A DNA stretch of 64,000 nt. Source: an uncultured Parabacteroides sp. (GTDB lineage: Bacteria; Bacteroidota; Bacteroidia; Bacteroidales; Tannerellaceae). The stretch lies in the NCBI RefSeq assembly GCF_947855115.1, contig NZ_CANTZW010000018.1, positions 1 through 64,000 of the forward strand. Reading direction: 5' to 3'. How positions within the stretch are numbered: the stretch's first letter is position 1; each line of letters begins with the position of its first letter. Shown in pieces: positions 15,260 to 24,682 of this stretch. Below the pieces are notes generated by a model, which worked only from the letters and a program-made list of their open reading frames with translations, was not told where the DNA came from and made no database searches. The position numbers were made by a program, and so were the translations under genes.

Positions 15260-16309
15260 ATGATCACTAAAATCATTCAAGAAGAGAAGATTCAGAAAGC
15301 CAAAAAATACGTAGAGAAAGGCGAGAGTTTTGTTATCGTGACGCATGTCTCACCAGATGGCGACGCATTAGGTTCATCCCTTGGTTTATATCATTTCCTA
15401 TCCGTTTACGGTAAAGATAATGTCGCTGTTGTGGTACCTAATTCATTCCCTTCCTTTTACCGATGGATGCCGGGGGCTAAGGATGTCGTGATCCATGAGA
15501 AATATCCGGATTTCGCCGAGAAACTGATCAAGGAAGCGGATGTTATTTTCTGCTTGGACTTTAATGAACCTAAACGAATTGAGAAATTAGCTCCGGCGGT
15601 GATCGCCTCGGAAGGCCGTAAGGTGATGATCGATCATCATCTGAACCCCGCTGATTTCTGCCGTGTGACCATGTCGTATCCGGAGATGTCTTCTACCAGT
15701 GAGATGGTCTTCCGTTTTATCTGTCGTATGGGAATGTTCGATTTATTGAACCGGGATGCCGCGATTTGTATCTATACGGGTATGATGACGGATACGGGCT
15801 CTTTCACTTATAACTCGAATAAGCCGGAGATTTATACGATCGTCAGTGAGTTGATCAAGAAAGGGATTGATAAGGATTTGATCTACCGCAAGGTGAATCA
15901 GGTATACTCCGAGTGTCGTTTGCGTATGATGGGGTATGTGCTGTATGAGAAGATGAAAGTTTATCCGGAACAACAGGCGGCTCTTATTACGTTATCGAAA
16001 GAGGAACTGGATCGCTTTCAGTACCAGACAGGAGATACGGAAGGCTTCGTGAACTTACCGTTGAGCATAGAGAATGTGAGCTTTAGCGTTTTTATTCGTG
16101 AAGACAGAGATTATATAAAGATATCGCTTCGTTCCGTGGGCGATTTCCCTTGTAACCAGTTTGCCTCTACTTATTTCAATGGGGGTGGACATAAAAATGC
16201 GTCCGGAGGTGAGTTCTATGGCTCTTTATCTGAGGCCGTAGCCGTGTTTGAGAAAGGTTTACAGGAATTTAATCCTAATAAATCAGAAGATTTAGGCAAA
16301 CATGCGTAA
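15260..16309 (+). CDS. DHH-family phosphoesterase, NrnA-like oligoribonuclease
   Basis: A 349-residue cytosolic enzyme. The DHH domain (about 15-175) shows HVSPDGDALGS, the Asp of FCLDFNEP and the namesake DHHLNP; the DHHA1 domain has GGGHKNASGG near the C-terminus. This is the layout of NrnA, a bifunctional enzyme that degrades short RNA and removes phosphate from 3',5'-adenosine bisphosphate. All metal ligands expected of the family seem present. It starts a co-directional group with DUF4827 and glmM. Confidence 0.92.
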   Translation: MITKIIQEEKIQKAKKYVEKGESFVIVTHVSPDGDALGSSLGLYHFLSVYGKDNVAVVVPNSFPSFYRWMPGAKDVVIHEKYPDFAEKLIKEADVIFCLDFNEPKRIEKLAPAVIASEGRKVMIDHHLNPADFCRVTMSYPEMSSTSEMVFRFICRMGMFDLLNRDAAICIYTGMMTDTGSFTYNSNKPEIYTIVSELIKKGIDKDLIYRKVNQVYSECRLRMMGYVLYEKMKVYPEQQAALITLSKEELDRFQYQTGDTEGFVNLPLSIENVSFSVFIREDRDYIKISLRSVGDFPCNQFASTYFNGGGHKNASGGEFYGSLSEAVAVFEKGLQEFNPNKSEDLGKHA

Positions 16310-16361
16310 GGTTTGACGAAGATTATTTACATTTGCGATTCATTCAATTAAAGACTAACAA

Positions 16362-16934
16362 ATGAAGAAAAGTTTTAATATCCTGTTGATTCTGTGTGCT
16401 GCGTTAATTGCTATCTCTTGTAGCAAGACAAAGTCGTACACGGATATGTTGAAAGATGAGAAAAAGGCAATCGAGCGTTTGATTGATGAGAATGGTTTTG
16501 AGATTTTAAAAGATTTTCCGGAAGACAGTGTCTTTAAGGAAAACCAGTTTGTTGAGTTGGAGAATGGTACCTATTTGAATATTATAGAGAAGGGAACAAG
16601 TCAAAGGGCTCAATATAACGCAAAGATTCTATACAGATGTATAGTTTCTTATCCAATGGATTCCGCTTATATAAATAGTACTCCTTATTATATTCAGAAT
16701 TATGGTCCTCATAGCAATGGAACCAATCCTTGGGAGTTTACCTATGGTGATTATGCCAGCCAAGCGAATCCGTATCTTATAAGCGAGGGATTGCAAGCTC
16801 CTTTAGAATATGTTGGAGATCGGGCGAAAGTAAAACTGATAGTTCCGTTTAAGCGAGGTACTTATAATGACCAATCAAACGGGGAGCCTGCATATTACGA
16901 AATTCTAGAATATATATTTGAAGAAAACTTATGA
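16362..16934 (+). CDS. DUF4827 lipoprotein
   Basis: 190 residues with a lipoprotein signal (lipobox ending in ISC, Cys at about 20). The pattern, including a C-terminal part reminiscent of FKBP-type folds, matches DUF4827, a Bacteroidales family of unknown function. It overlaps glmM by ATGA, so the two are translationally coupled. This suggests a link to cell-envelope building, but no direct evidence is visible. Confidence 0.75.
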   Translation: MKKSFNILLILCAALIAISCSKTKSYTDMLKDEKKAIERLIDENGFEILKDFPEDSVFKENQFVELENGTYLNIIEKGTSQRAQYNAKILYRCIVSYPMDSAYINSTPYYIQNYGPHSNGTNPWEFTYGDYASQANPYLISEGLQAPLEYVGDRAKVKLIVPFKRGTYNDQSNGEPAYYEILEYIFEENL

Positions 16935-18319
16935 CACTAATTAAATCTATTTCCGGTATTCGCGGTACGATAGGCGGTAGCCCGGAAGACGGATTGAATC
17001 CGTTAGCTATTGTTAAGTTTGTGGCCGCTTATGCTACATTCATTCGGAAAAACGCAAAGGTGGCGACCAATAAGATCGTTGTAGGACGTGATGCCCGTAT
17101 CTCCGGTCCGATGGTAAAACAAGTTGTTCTGGGAACGCTTACCGGTATGGGTTTTGATGTGGTAGATATCGATCTGACCACGACTCCAACAACCGAACTG
17201 GCTGTCGCTATGGAAGGAGCTTGTGGAGGTATTATCCTTACCGCCAGCCATAACCCGAAGCAATGGAATGCCTTGAAGCTTTTGAATGAGAAAGGAGAGT
17301 TCTTGGATGCCGCTGAGGGGGCTGAGGTATTACGTATCGCTGCCGCCGAGGACTTTGAGTTCGCTGATGTAGATCATCTAGGCAAGGTAATCCCGAATAC
17401 GACTTATAAACAAAAACATATTGAGAGTGTCTTGAACTTGGAGCTCGTGGACGTGGAGGCTATTAAAGCTGCTGAGTTCCGTGTAGCTATCGATTGCGTG
17501 AATTCCGTAGGCGGTATCGTGATCCCGGATTTATTATATGCGTTGGGCGTGAAGGAAATCTTCAAGCTGCATTGCGCCCCTCATGGAAACTTCTCTCATA
17601 ATCCGGAGCCTATTCCGGAAAACTTGACGGAGATATCCGAGTTGATGGGACATGCGAAGGCGGATGTCGGTTTCGTGGTAGATCCGGACGTGGATCGTTT
17701 GGCGATTATCTGCGAGAATGGCGAGATGTTCAACGAGGAATATACCTTGGTCGCTGTCAGTGATTACGTATTAAGCCATACACCGGGTAATACGGTAAGT
17801 AACTTAAGCTCGAGCCGTGCGCTTCGTGACGTTACCCGTGCTCATGGCTGCGAATATAATGCCGCCGCCGTAGGCGAGGTGAACGTGGTTACTAAGATGA
17901 AGGCTACGAATGCCGTGATCGGTGGTGAAGGCAACGGGGGAGTGATCTATCCGGCCAGCCATTACGGACGCGACGCTTTGGTAGGTATCGCCTTGTTCCT
18001 GACTCATCTGGCAAAGAAGAAGATGAAGACGAGCGAGTTGAAGGCTTCTTATCCTCCGTATTTCATCTCCAAGCAAAAAGTTCAGTTGACGCCGGAGATC
18101 GACGTAGATGCTATCTTAGCGAAAGTAAAAGAGAAGTTCTCTCAATACGATATTACGGATATCGACGGCGTGAAGATCGATTTCCCGGATAAATGGGTTC
18201 ATTTGCGTAAGAGCAACACGGAACCGATCATCCGTATCTACTCTGAGGCCCATACGATGGAGGAAGCCGAGGAATTAGGCGGCCAGTTGATACAGATCAT
18301 CAACGAGATGTGTAAATAA
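16931..18319 (+). CDS. glmM: Phosphoglucosamine mutase
   Basis: A 462-residue member of the alpha-D-phosphohexomutase family. It converts glucosamine 6-phosphate to glucosamine 1-phosphate for UDP-GlcNAc synthesis. The phosphoserine loop TASHNP (Ser near 106), the Mg-binding loop DPDVDRLA, the sugar-binding GGEGNGG and the phosphate-binding RKSNTEPIIRIY are all intact. The GEGNGG version of the sugar loop and the Bacteroidetes context favour GlmM, though a phosphomannomutase activity cannot be excluded. The start overlaps the DUF4827 stop by ATGA; a strong terminator follows. Confidence 0.88.
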   Translation: MTLIKSISGIRGTIGGSPEDGLNPLAIVKFVAAYATFIRKNAKVATNKIVVGRDARISGPMVKQVVLGTLTGMGFDVVDIDLTTTPTTELAVAMEGACGGIILTASHNPKQWNALKLLNEKGEFLDAAEGAEVLRIAAAEDFEFADVDHLGKVIPNTTYKQKHIESVLNLELVDVEAIKAAEFRVAIDCVNSVGGIVIPDLLYALGVKEIFKLHCAPHGNFSHNPEPIPENLTEISELMGHAKADVGFVVDPDVDRLAIICENGEMFNEEYTLVAVSDYVLSHTPGNTVSNLSSSRALRDVTRAHGCEYNAAAVGEVNVVTKMKATNAVIGGEGNGGVIYPASHYGRDALVGIALFLTHLAKKKMKTSELKASYPPYFISKQKVQLTPEIDVDAILAKVKEKFSQYDITDIDGVKIDFPDKWVHLRKSNTEPIIRIYSEAHTMEEAEELGGQLIQIINEMCK

Positions 18320-18349
18320 TACCCTTTCCACGGGGTGTTTTAAAATATT

Positions 18350-18414
18350 GGGTTCAGTCTTCAGCCGAGGTAAGCTATTTATGCTCTGTTGATTTGACTG
18401 AACCCTTTTCTTTT
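18350..18414 (+). terminator. Intrinsic terminator after glmM
   Basis: GGGTTCAGTC (18350-18359) pairs with GACTGAACCC (18396-18405) and is followed by TTTTCTTTT. The loop is long (36 nt). Confidence 0.75.
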
Positions 18415-18435
18415 GGATAATTCTCAGTTCGTGTA

Positions 18436-20091
18436 ATGAATAAACTAATAAAGGTAATCTTATTTCTAATTGTCGGGATGGTTCAAGCCTTCGCATGGGG
18501 AGGGCTGAGAGGAGACACGCTGGCCAAGGAGCTGGATGAAGCTGTCTTGAATAGATCTTTTTATCTTCTGCAACGGGAGCAACGGATCACGCAGCTAAAG
18601 GATATGTTTTTCTTGAGCAAGATCTCGTTGTGGCAGGAATATGAGATCAACCACCAATTATACGAGGAGTTCAAGAAAATTCAACAAGACTCGGCCATTT
18701 ATTACATAAAGCGGAATATGGAGATAGCGTCACTTATGAAGGATACGGCACGCATCTATACTTCCCGCTTACGACTGGCTACGCTTTATGCTTTTTCCGG
18801 AATGTATCGGGAGTCGGAAAGTTTGTTGCGAAGCATAGACCGTGAGTTGCTGTCTAAAGAGCAGAAACAGGATTTTTATGAGGCTTATTATTCGTTTTTC
18901 TCTTATTACAGTACGAACTTGGATTCTTTTAAATATAGGGAACAACTTGATTTATACAAGGATTCGTTATTGTCTGTCTTAGATACGGCCTCTTATCGGT
19001 ATAAGATAAATCTGGCGCAAAAATATCTGGCTCACGGACAGGCGAGGCCTGCGGAGAAGGTGCTCATCCCTTTGTTGGAGAAAGAGGAACGCTATAACCC
19101 GAATTTCGCGATGATCACTTATCTGCTGGGAGATGTTTATGATATGGATGGGCGTACCGATCTCGCCCGAGACTATTATACCTTGTCGGTTATCGCCGAT
19201 ATCAAGAGGGCCTTCTTGGATAGTGGGTCTATCCAAAAGCTGGCGTTGAGTTATTATAAGAACGGTGATTTGTCTAATGCCCTTAAGTATGCGCAGCTAG
19301 CCATAGAAGGTGCCGTTACTTGCAATATACAGTTCCGCATGAATGAGATCTCTAAATTCTATCCTATCATTAATGCTTCCTATCAGGCACAGGAAGCTCA
19401 GGGTAAAAGGCAACTGATGACTTATTTCTTGTTGATCAGCCTGTTGACGCTCTTTTTGATCCTTTCTCTTGCCTATGTGTATAGGCAGATGCGGAAGATC
19501 TCAGCGATACGAGAGGAGCTGGTTAATACCAATGCCCGTTTGGTAAAGTTGAATGGAGAGATGAGCGAGGCGAATAATTTATTGCAAGAGCGAAATATAC
19601 AGCTATCGGAGTCGAACCATATCAAGGAGGAATACATCGCTCATTTCCTCGATCTCTGCTCCACCTATATTAATAAGCTGGAAGATTACCAGAAATCGCT
19701 ACAGAAGAAGGCGATGAATAAACAGCTGGACGAATTATTCAAGATGCTCCGTTCGACCCGTATGGTGGAGAATGAGGTGGAAGCTCTGTATGTTAACTTC
19801 GATCGAATCTTTCTTGGATTATATCCTACGTTTGTCAAGGACTTCAACGCTTTGTTGCAACCCGAGGAACGTATTGTCTTGAAATCGGAGGATCTGCTAA
19901 ATAAGGAACTTCGTATATTCGCCTTGATGCGATTAGGCGTTACGGATAGCGTAAGGATAGCCGCTTTTCTGCGTTGCTCGTTGAGTACGATCTATAACTA
20001 CCGGACCAAGATCCGTAATAAAGCGTTGGTGCCTCGTGATGAGTTTGAAAGTTGGGTGATGAGGATCGGGATTAATCGGAATCCGTTATAA
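18436..20091 (+). CDS. DUF6377 membrane protein, probable membrane-bound transcription regulator
   Basis: 551 residues. A signal peptide or N-terminal anchor (1-20) is followed by a helical TPR-like periplasmic part (about 40-315). A transmembrane helix lies at about 325-347 (TYFLLISLLTLFLILSLAY), then a coiled coil (about 355-400) and a cytoplasmic C-terminal region. Near 497-530 a helix-turn-helix-like stretch reads GVTDSVRIAAFLRCSLSTIY, similar to LuxR-type readers. This is the DUF6377 arrangement, common in Bacteroidales and often next to nutrient-uptake loci. It likely senses a periplasmic signal and acts on DNA from the membrane. The nearest candidate target is the DUF1080-PHP gene 149 bp downstream. 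Confidence 0.8.
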   Translation: MNKLIKVILFLIVGMVQAFAWGGLRGDTLAKELDEAVLNRSFYLLQREQRITQLKDMFFLSKISLWQEYEINHQLYEEFKKIQQDSAIYYIKRNMEIASLMKDTARIYTSRLRLATLYAFSGMYRESESLLRSIDRELLSKEQKQDFYEAYYSFFSYYSTNLDSFKYREQLDLYKDSLLSVLDTASYRYKINLAQKYLAHGQARPAEKVLIPLLEKEERYNPNFAMITYLLGDVYDMDGRTDLARDYYTLSVIADIKRAFLDSGSIQKLALSYYKNGDLSNALKYAQLAIEGAVTCNIQFRMNEISKFYPIINASYQAQEAQGKRQLMTYFLLISLLTLFLILSLAYVYRQMRKISAIREELVNTNARLVKLNGEMSEANNLLQERNIQLSESNHIKEEYIAHFLDLCSTYINKLEDYQKSLQKKAMNKQLDELFKMLRSTRMVENEVEALYVNFDRIFLGLYPTFVKDFNALLQPEERIVLKSEDLLNKELRIFALMRLGVTDSVRIAAFLRCSLSTIYNYRTKIRNKALVPRDEFESWVMRIGINRNPL

Positions 20092-20206
20092 TCAATCTAC
20101 ATTTTTTAGGATAGTGATCTTTATTAACTGATTTGTAATTAATAGGATAGCGGATAATGCTGTCTACATTTTTATATCACTCTTCTTTTTGCTTCTTATT
20201 CCCGGA

Positions 20207-20214
20207 TACATTTG
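20207..20214 (+). promoter_or_regulatory. -7 box upstream of the DUF1080-PHP gene
   Basis: TACATTTG, perfect TAnnTTTG, 26 bp before the ATG at 20241; the leader would be short. Confidence 0.45.
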
Positions 20215-20240
20215 TGGCATAACTTTAAAAATGAGATGCC

Positions 20241-21623
20241 ATGAAGATGAAATTAATGATTGCCGCCGTGATCGCCTGTTTGGTGTTCACGGGATTTACG
20301 AAAGAGAACGTATCCGATACGATCGATCACAACGCATGGAAGACATCCGGTGTCGTGGTCATACAAAATGATATTCTTACGTTGGCCGGTTCCAACGCCC
20401 GTGCTTTATTGAACGATGGCAAGGGTTATACCAACTTCGAGTTAGATATGGATGTACGTACTACGACCGGTGGCAAAGGTTATATCGGGATCCATACGGA
20501 TGCTACGGATAGTAAAGGATACCGTATCGCCTTGAACAACGATCGGGAAGATCCGGTTTGGTGGCGGATGACCGGTAGCTTGATGTCGGTCCGGAACCTG
20601 ACGAAAAGTTTCGTGAAAGAGAACGAATGGTTTAAGATGAATATCCGGGTAGAAGGACGGCTTGTCCGGGTGCGGATTAATGGTGAGACTGTCGTAGAAT
20701 ATATAGAGCCTTCCAAACCTTTCCGCTTGAAGGAGAACGCTAAAGCATTGTTATCCCAAGGTACTATCTCGCTGGTGGGTACGGGACGTGGAAATATTCA
20801 GTTTAAGAATATCTCTTTAGAGGCGTTCAGCTCGAAAGGAATAGACATTCCCGCTCAATGGGCGAATGCCGTGGATGAGCAGACGGACGAGATCATTCGT
20901 CTGCACCAAGAGGACTTCCCCGTGCTTGATTATCATGTTCATTTAAAAGGTGGATTGACGAAAGAAGTAGCCGCACGGCAGTCACGCCAGACGGGGGTTA
21001 ATTATGGCTTGGCTATCAATTGTGGCATCGGCTTCTCGATCACGAACGATACGGAATTGTATAATTATCTGGATACCATGCGTACCCAACCTTTTATCTT
21101 GGCTATGCAAGCGGAAGGGCGTGAGTGGGTAACAACCTTTTCGGAGGCGGCCCGCAACAGCTTTGACTATGTGTTTACCGATGCCATGACGTTTATGGAT
21201 CATAAGGGGCGGCGTACGCACCTGTGGGTAAACAAGGAAGTGATTATAGACGATGAGCAAGAATATATGGATATGATGTTGGACCGTATCTGTTCTGTCT
21301 TGGAAGAGCCGGTCGATATGTACGTAAATTCCTGTTTCCTTCCCGATGCGATGAGTGACCGATATGATATGTTTTGGACAGAGGAGCGTATCGACCGTTT
21401 CGTGAATGCCTTGGCAAAAAGTGGAAAGGCTTTGGAGATAAACGAGCTTTATCAGATTCCGAATAAAGCGATCATTCAGAAAGCGAAAGCCGCAGGTGTA
21501 AAGTTCACGTTCGGTTCCAACAATATCACTCCGGAGGTAGGAACGCTCGATTATTGCATCCGTATGAAAAAGGAATGCGGTTTGACGGCGCAAGATATGT
21601 ATAAACCACACATTAATATATAA
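20241..21623 (+). CDS. Secreted DUF1080 (LamG-like) - PHP-type hydrolase fusion
   Basis: 460 residues with a signal peptide (1-20). Residues about 25-195 form a DUF1080-like beta-sandwich (GKGYIGIHTDATDSKGYRI, WFKMNIRVEGRLVRVRINGE), related to sugar-binding or 3-keto-disaccharide hydrolase domains. Residues about 225-460 resemble a PHP/polymerase-histidinol-phosphatase barrel: DYHVHLKGG with the metal-binding His-x-His, and later ALEINELYQIPNKAI and FGSNN. The catalytic set is not fully checkable by eye. Export plus a carbohydrate-type domain suggests a periplasmic hydrolase acting on sugar derivatives (inference). Its neighbour is a DUF6377 regulator; after it a 342-bp gap holds palindromic array C and nothing else I can recognise. 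Confidence 0.75.
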   Translation: MKMKLMIAAVIACLVFTGFTKENVSDTIDHNAWKTSGVVVIQNDILTLAGSNARALLNDGKGYTNFELDMDVRTTTGGKGYIGIHTDATDSKGYRIALNNDREDPVWWRMTGSLMSVRNLTKSFVKENEWFKMNIRVEGRLVRVRINGETVVEYIEPSKPFRLKENAKALLSQGTISLVGTGRGNIQFKNISLEAFSSKGIDIPAQWANAVDEQTDEIIRLHQEDFPVLDYHVHLKGGLTKEVAARQSRQTGVNYGLAINCGIGFSITNDTELYNYLDTMRTQPFILAMQAEGREWVTTFSEAARNSFDYVFTDAMTFMDHKGRRTHLWVNKEVIIDDEQEYMDMMLDRICSVLEEPVDMYVNSCFLPDAMSDRYDMFWTEERIDRFVNALAKSGKALEINELYQIPNKAIIQKAKAAGVKFTFGSNNITPEVGTLDYCIRMKKECGLTAQDMYKPHINI

Positions 21624-21801
21624 GTAAAATTAGTTTTAAGGTCTGAACAAACATTAGATTTAAGGTAGAGGTATTAGTGCTTTAGGCAAAGATTGTTAGG
21701 TTTCAAGGTAAGATACATATGGGGCTACAGTTATAATAGGTCGATTGCTATAGGACAAAACATTTTATTTAAATATATAAAGAAAATCATATATAGTTAC
21801 A

Positions 21802-21893
21802 TTCTATAAACCATGACGTGAACTGCACAGACCACGACGTGAATTATACAAAACATGCTGTGGTCTGTACAGTTCACGCCGTGGTTTGTAGAA
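21802..21893. repeat. Palindromic array C: four 9-bp boxes at 21-bp period inside a 34-bp inverted repeat
   Basis: Boxes CATGACGTG, CACGACGTG, CATGCTGTG and CACGCCGTG start at 21812, 21833, 21854 and 21875, exactly 21 bp apart; all fit CAYGnYGTG. The outer arms 21802-21835 and 21860-21893 are inverted copies that match at 30 of 34 positions, and all four differences are transitions. Stops occur in frames across it, so it is not coding. It is the main content of the 21624-21965 gap; the flanks 21624-21800 and 21894-21965 are AT-rich with no clear feature. Confidence 0.85.
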
Positions 21894-21965
21894 CGTAATG
21901 GTATCTTACGAAGGATAAACAGGCTCTTGAATAACTATTCTAGCCGAAGTGTAGCGGTTTTTATC

Positions 21966-22457
21966 TTATAGGAAAATAGCGGTAAATTCCTTCTCGAAAT
22001 TCGGGGTGAATACGCCTTTCCCCAGATTCTCCTTGATCTCCTCGATCGGCCAGAAACGTCCTCCGTCCAGTTCCTCGGGATCAGGGATGATGGGGCCATC
22101 GTAAGTGGTCCGGAAGGTGTTTACCAATTCCTTCTCTATGGAAGACTCGAATATATAACGTTTGATGAAGATAGGCGTGAAATTAGTAATACCCAATTCT
22201 TCACGAACCTCACGGCGTAAGGCCTCTTCCACGCTTTCCCCATAATCAATATGCCCACCTACGGCCGTGTCCCATTTACCCGGTTGTATATCCTTGGTCA
22301 TGGAACGTTTTTGGAGATATAGATCTCCATCCTTATTAAAGATATGTAAATGGATTACGGGATGTAGCAACTTACTTCCGCTATGACATTCCTTGCGAGT
22401 AACCTTTCCGATCGTCTCACCTTCCTCGTTTACCAAAGGAAACCATTCTGTTCTCAT
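21966..22457 (-). CDS. Nudix hydrolase
   Basis: 163 residues with a full Nudix box, GGHIDYGESVEEALRREV followed by REELGI, which binds Mg2+ and hydrolyses nucleoside diphosphates linked to another group. The N-terminal WFPLVNEEGETIGKVTRKE and VIHLHIFNKDGDLYLQKRS resemble the subgroup close to isopentenyl-diphosphate isomerase, but the substrate is unknown. It lies 3 bp after topB on the same strand and is likely in one operon. Confidence 0.92.
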   Translation of the reverse strand: MRTEWFPLVNEEGETIGKVTRKECHSGSKLLHPVIHLHIFNKDGDLYLQKRSMTKDIQPGKWDTAVGGHIDYGESVEEALRREVREELGITNFTPIFIKRYIFESSIEKELVNTFRTTYDGPIIPDPEELDGGRFWPIEEIKENLGKGVFTPNFEKEFTAIFL

Positions 22458-22460
22458 ATT

Positions 22461-24560
22461 TTAAATAGACTTTAATTTACTGATAACCGTACCTAACTCC
22501 TCATCCGTTAAATTATTTCCATACGTAGCGTAATCCAAGCGGAATGTACATCCGTTTTTGTATTCGGAGCAGCCATAAGCGGTTTTGCCCCGGAGGATAG
22601 AGCCTTTGTGACAGATGGGGCAAACGGGCTTATCCGTTGATGGAAGCTCCAATTCAGGAGTAGCCTCCGTTTTCTCTTTCTTGGCACGAGGCTTACGAGG
22701 TTTCTTTTCCTTTTTCTCCTTGGGTTTGTCTTTGGAAACTTCTTCTTTAGCTGCTTTAGACGTATCCTCGATCGTGATCGTTCGCCGGGTTTGGTCGGAA
22801 AGGACGTTTATGACGACCTCGTTTACCATCTGTTTCAACTCGTCCAGGAAAGTACGAGCCTCATACGTTCCCCGCTCGATCTGGCGAAGCTTCTTCTCCC
22901 AAAGACCCGTCAACTCCGCGCTTTTCAGCAATTCCTCATGGATCGTACCGATCAATTCCACGCCGGTAGCGGTGGGATAAAGATTCTTACGCTCCTTCCG
23001 TATATAATTACGCTTGAACAAGGTCTCGATGATCGCCGCACGGGTAGAAGGGCGGCCGATACCATTCTCTTTCAAGGCATCCCGCAGCTCGTCATTATCC
23101 ACCAATTTACCGGCGGTTTCCATCGCCCGCAATAAAGTAGCTTCTGTATAGGGTTTGGGGGGCTGGGTCCAAGTCTCTTTCAAGATCGGTTTATGCGGGC
23201 CACTTTCTCCTTTCACGAAATCGGGCAATACGCCTTCTTCCTCGGTAGGCTCAGCCTCCGGATCTTTCTGCTCGGCTCCGAATACGACACGCCAACCCGG
23301 TTTGAGGATTTGCTTTCCGGTCACCTTGAATTCCACCTTATCCACTTGACCCAAGACCGTAGTGGTCGATATCTCGCAATCCGGATAGAAAGCAGCGATA
23401 AAACGACGGGCTACCAAGTCGTACACCTTCCGTTCCGTATCCGTAAGATTGCGGGCGGGGACTCCGGTAGGGATGATCGCATGGTGATCGGTAACCTTCG
23501 AGTTGTCGAACACCTTCTTGCTCTTCGGCAATTTCTGATTCATCAAAGGAGCGGTAAGTTCCGTATAATCTACCAGCCCTTTCAAGGTATTGGGTACTTT
23601 CGGATAGATATCATCACTAAGGAAAGTCGTGTCCACACGTGGGTAGGTTGTCACCTTCTTCTCATAGAGCGATTGGATCAACTTTAGCGTATCGTCTGCC
23701 GTAAACGCGAATTTCTTATTACATTCCACCTGCAACGAGGTCAAGTCGAATAGGCGAGGTGCGAATTCCTTCCCTTTCTTCTCGGTGATACTGGTAACGG
23801 TGAAATCCTGTTCCTTTACCTTCTCCAGAAAAGCCTCGCCTTCCTCTTTCTTCGTGAACTTACCTTTCGTGGCAGAGAAAGTCGTATTCCTGTAAATGGT
23901 CTTTAATTCCCAATAGGGTTCCGGCTTGAAATTATCGATCTCGGCCTGCCGATTTACGATCAAGGCGAGCGTCGGGGTTTGCACACGGCCGATAGATAAT
24001 ACCTGCCGATTCTGTCCGTAACGCAAGGTATAAAGGCGGGTGGCGTTCATCCCCAGCAACCAGTCGCCGATGGCACGGGATAGCCCGGCCTCATACAACT
24101 TATTGAATTCCGTCTGCTCTTTTAGTTTTTGGAAACCTTCCCGGATCGCCTCTTCCGTAAGCGAGGAGATCCAAAGGCGGTAGACGGGGCATTTACAGCC
24201 CGCCTTTTGCATGACCCAGCGTTGGATCAGCTCCCCCTCTTGGCCGGCATCACCGCAGTTAATGACCATCTCGGCATTCTGCATCAGGCCCTCGATTACC
24301 TTGAATTGTTGCTCATACGTAGGATTCTCGATCAGTTTGATACCGAACCGGGGTGGGATCATAGGTAATGACCCCAGACTCCAGCGTTTCCAGTTCTCCG
24401 CGTATTCATGCGGTTCTTTCAGGGTACACAAATGCCCGAATGTCCAAGTTACCTGGTATCCGTTTCCTTCGATATACCCATTCATTCGTTGGGTTGCCCC
24501 TAATACTTCCGCGATTTCCCGGGCCACACTCGGCTTTTCGGCGATACAAACTTTCATCAA
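22461..24560 (-). CDS. topB: DNA topoisomerase III
   Basis: 699 residues, a type IA topoisomerase. The TOPRIM domain (1-150) has AEKPSVAREIAEVLG and NCGDAGQEGELIQR with acidic metal ligands; the core has IGRVQTPTLALI and the catalytic region TTYPRVDTTFL. A Lys/Glu-rich linker (about 600-640) and a C-terminal four-Cys zinc finger (CPICHKGS ... GCSEYKNGC) follow. It relaxes negative supercoils and decatenates. Two Mets open the frame; either may start. TopB homologues occur on mobile elements, but no transfer genes are nearby, so this looks chromosomal. Confidence 0.94.
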   Translation of the reverse strand: MMKVCIAEKPSVAREIAEVLGATQRMNGYIEGNGYQVTWTFGHLCTLKEPHEYAENWKRWSLGSLPMIPPRFGIKLIENPTYEQQFKVIEGLMQNAEMVINCGDAGQEGELIQRWVMQKAGCKCPVYRLWISSLTEEAIREGFQKLKEQTEFNKLYEAGLSRAIGDWLLGMNATRLYTLRYGQNRQVLSIGRVQTPTLALIVNRQAEIDNFKPEPYWELKTIYRNTTFSATKGKFTKKEEGEAFLEKVKEQDFTVTSITEKKGKEFAPRLFDLTSLQVECNKKFAFTADDTLKLIQSLYEKKVTTYPRVDTTFLSDDIYPKVPNTLKGLVDYTELTAPLMNQKLPKSKKVFDNSKVTDHHAIIPTGVPARNLTDTERKVYDLVARRFIAAFYPDCEISTTTVLGQVDKVEFKVTGKQILKPGWRVVFGAEQKDPEAEPTEEEGVLPDFVKGESGPHKPILKETWTQPPKPYTEATLLRAMETAGKLVDNDELRDALKENGIGRPSTRAAIIETLFKRNYIRKERKNLYPTATGVELIGTIHEELLKSAELTGLWEKKLRQIERGTYEARTFLDELKQMVNEVVINVLSDQTRRTITIEDTSKAAKEEVSKDKPKEKKEKKPRKPRAKKEKTEATPELELPSTDKPVCPICHKGSILRGKTAYGCSEYKNGCTFRLDYATYGNNLTDEELGTVISKLKSI

Positions 24561-24682
24561 TAGATCTTCTTAAATGAACAGACAAAAATACATGATTATT
24601 TCCGAATGAGCAAAGATGTATACGTACGGTCTCCTAGGTGATCAATCAGATATTCTTTTTCTCTTTTGCGTGTCTTATCCAA

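Noticed and set aside
22461..24560. TopB as sign of an integrative element
   Set aside because: TopB is often carried by conjugative transposons, but there is no mobilisation, relaxase or integrase gene nearby.
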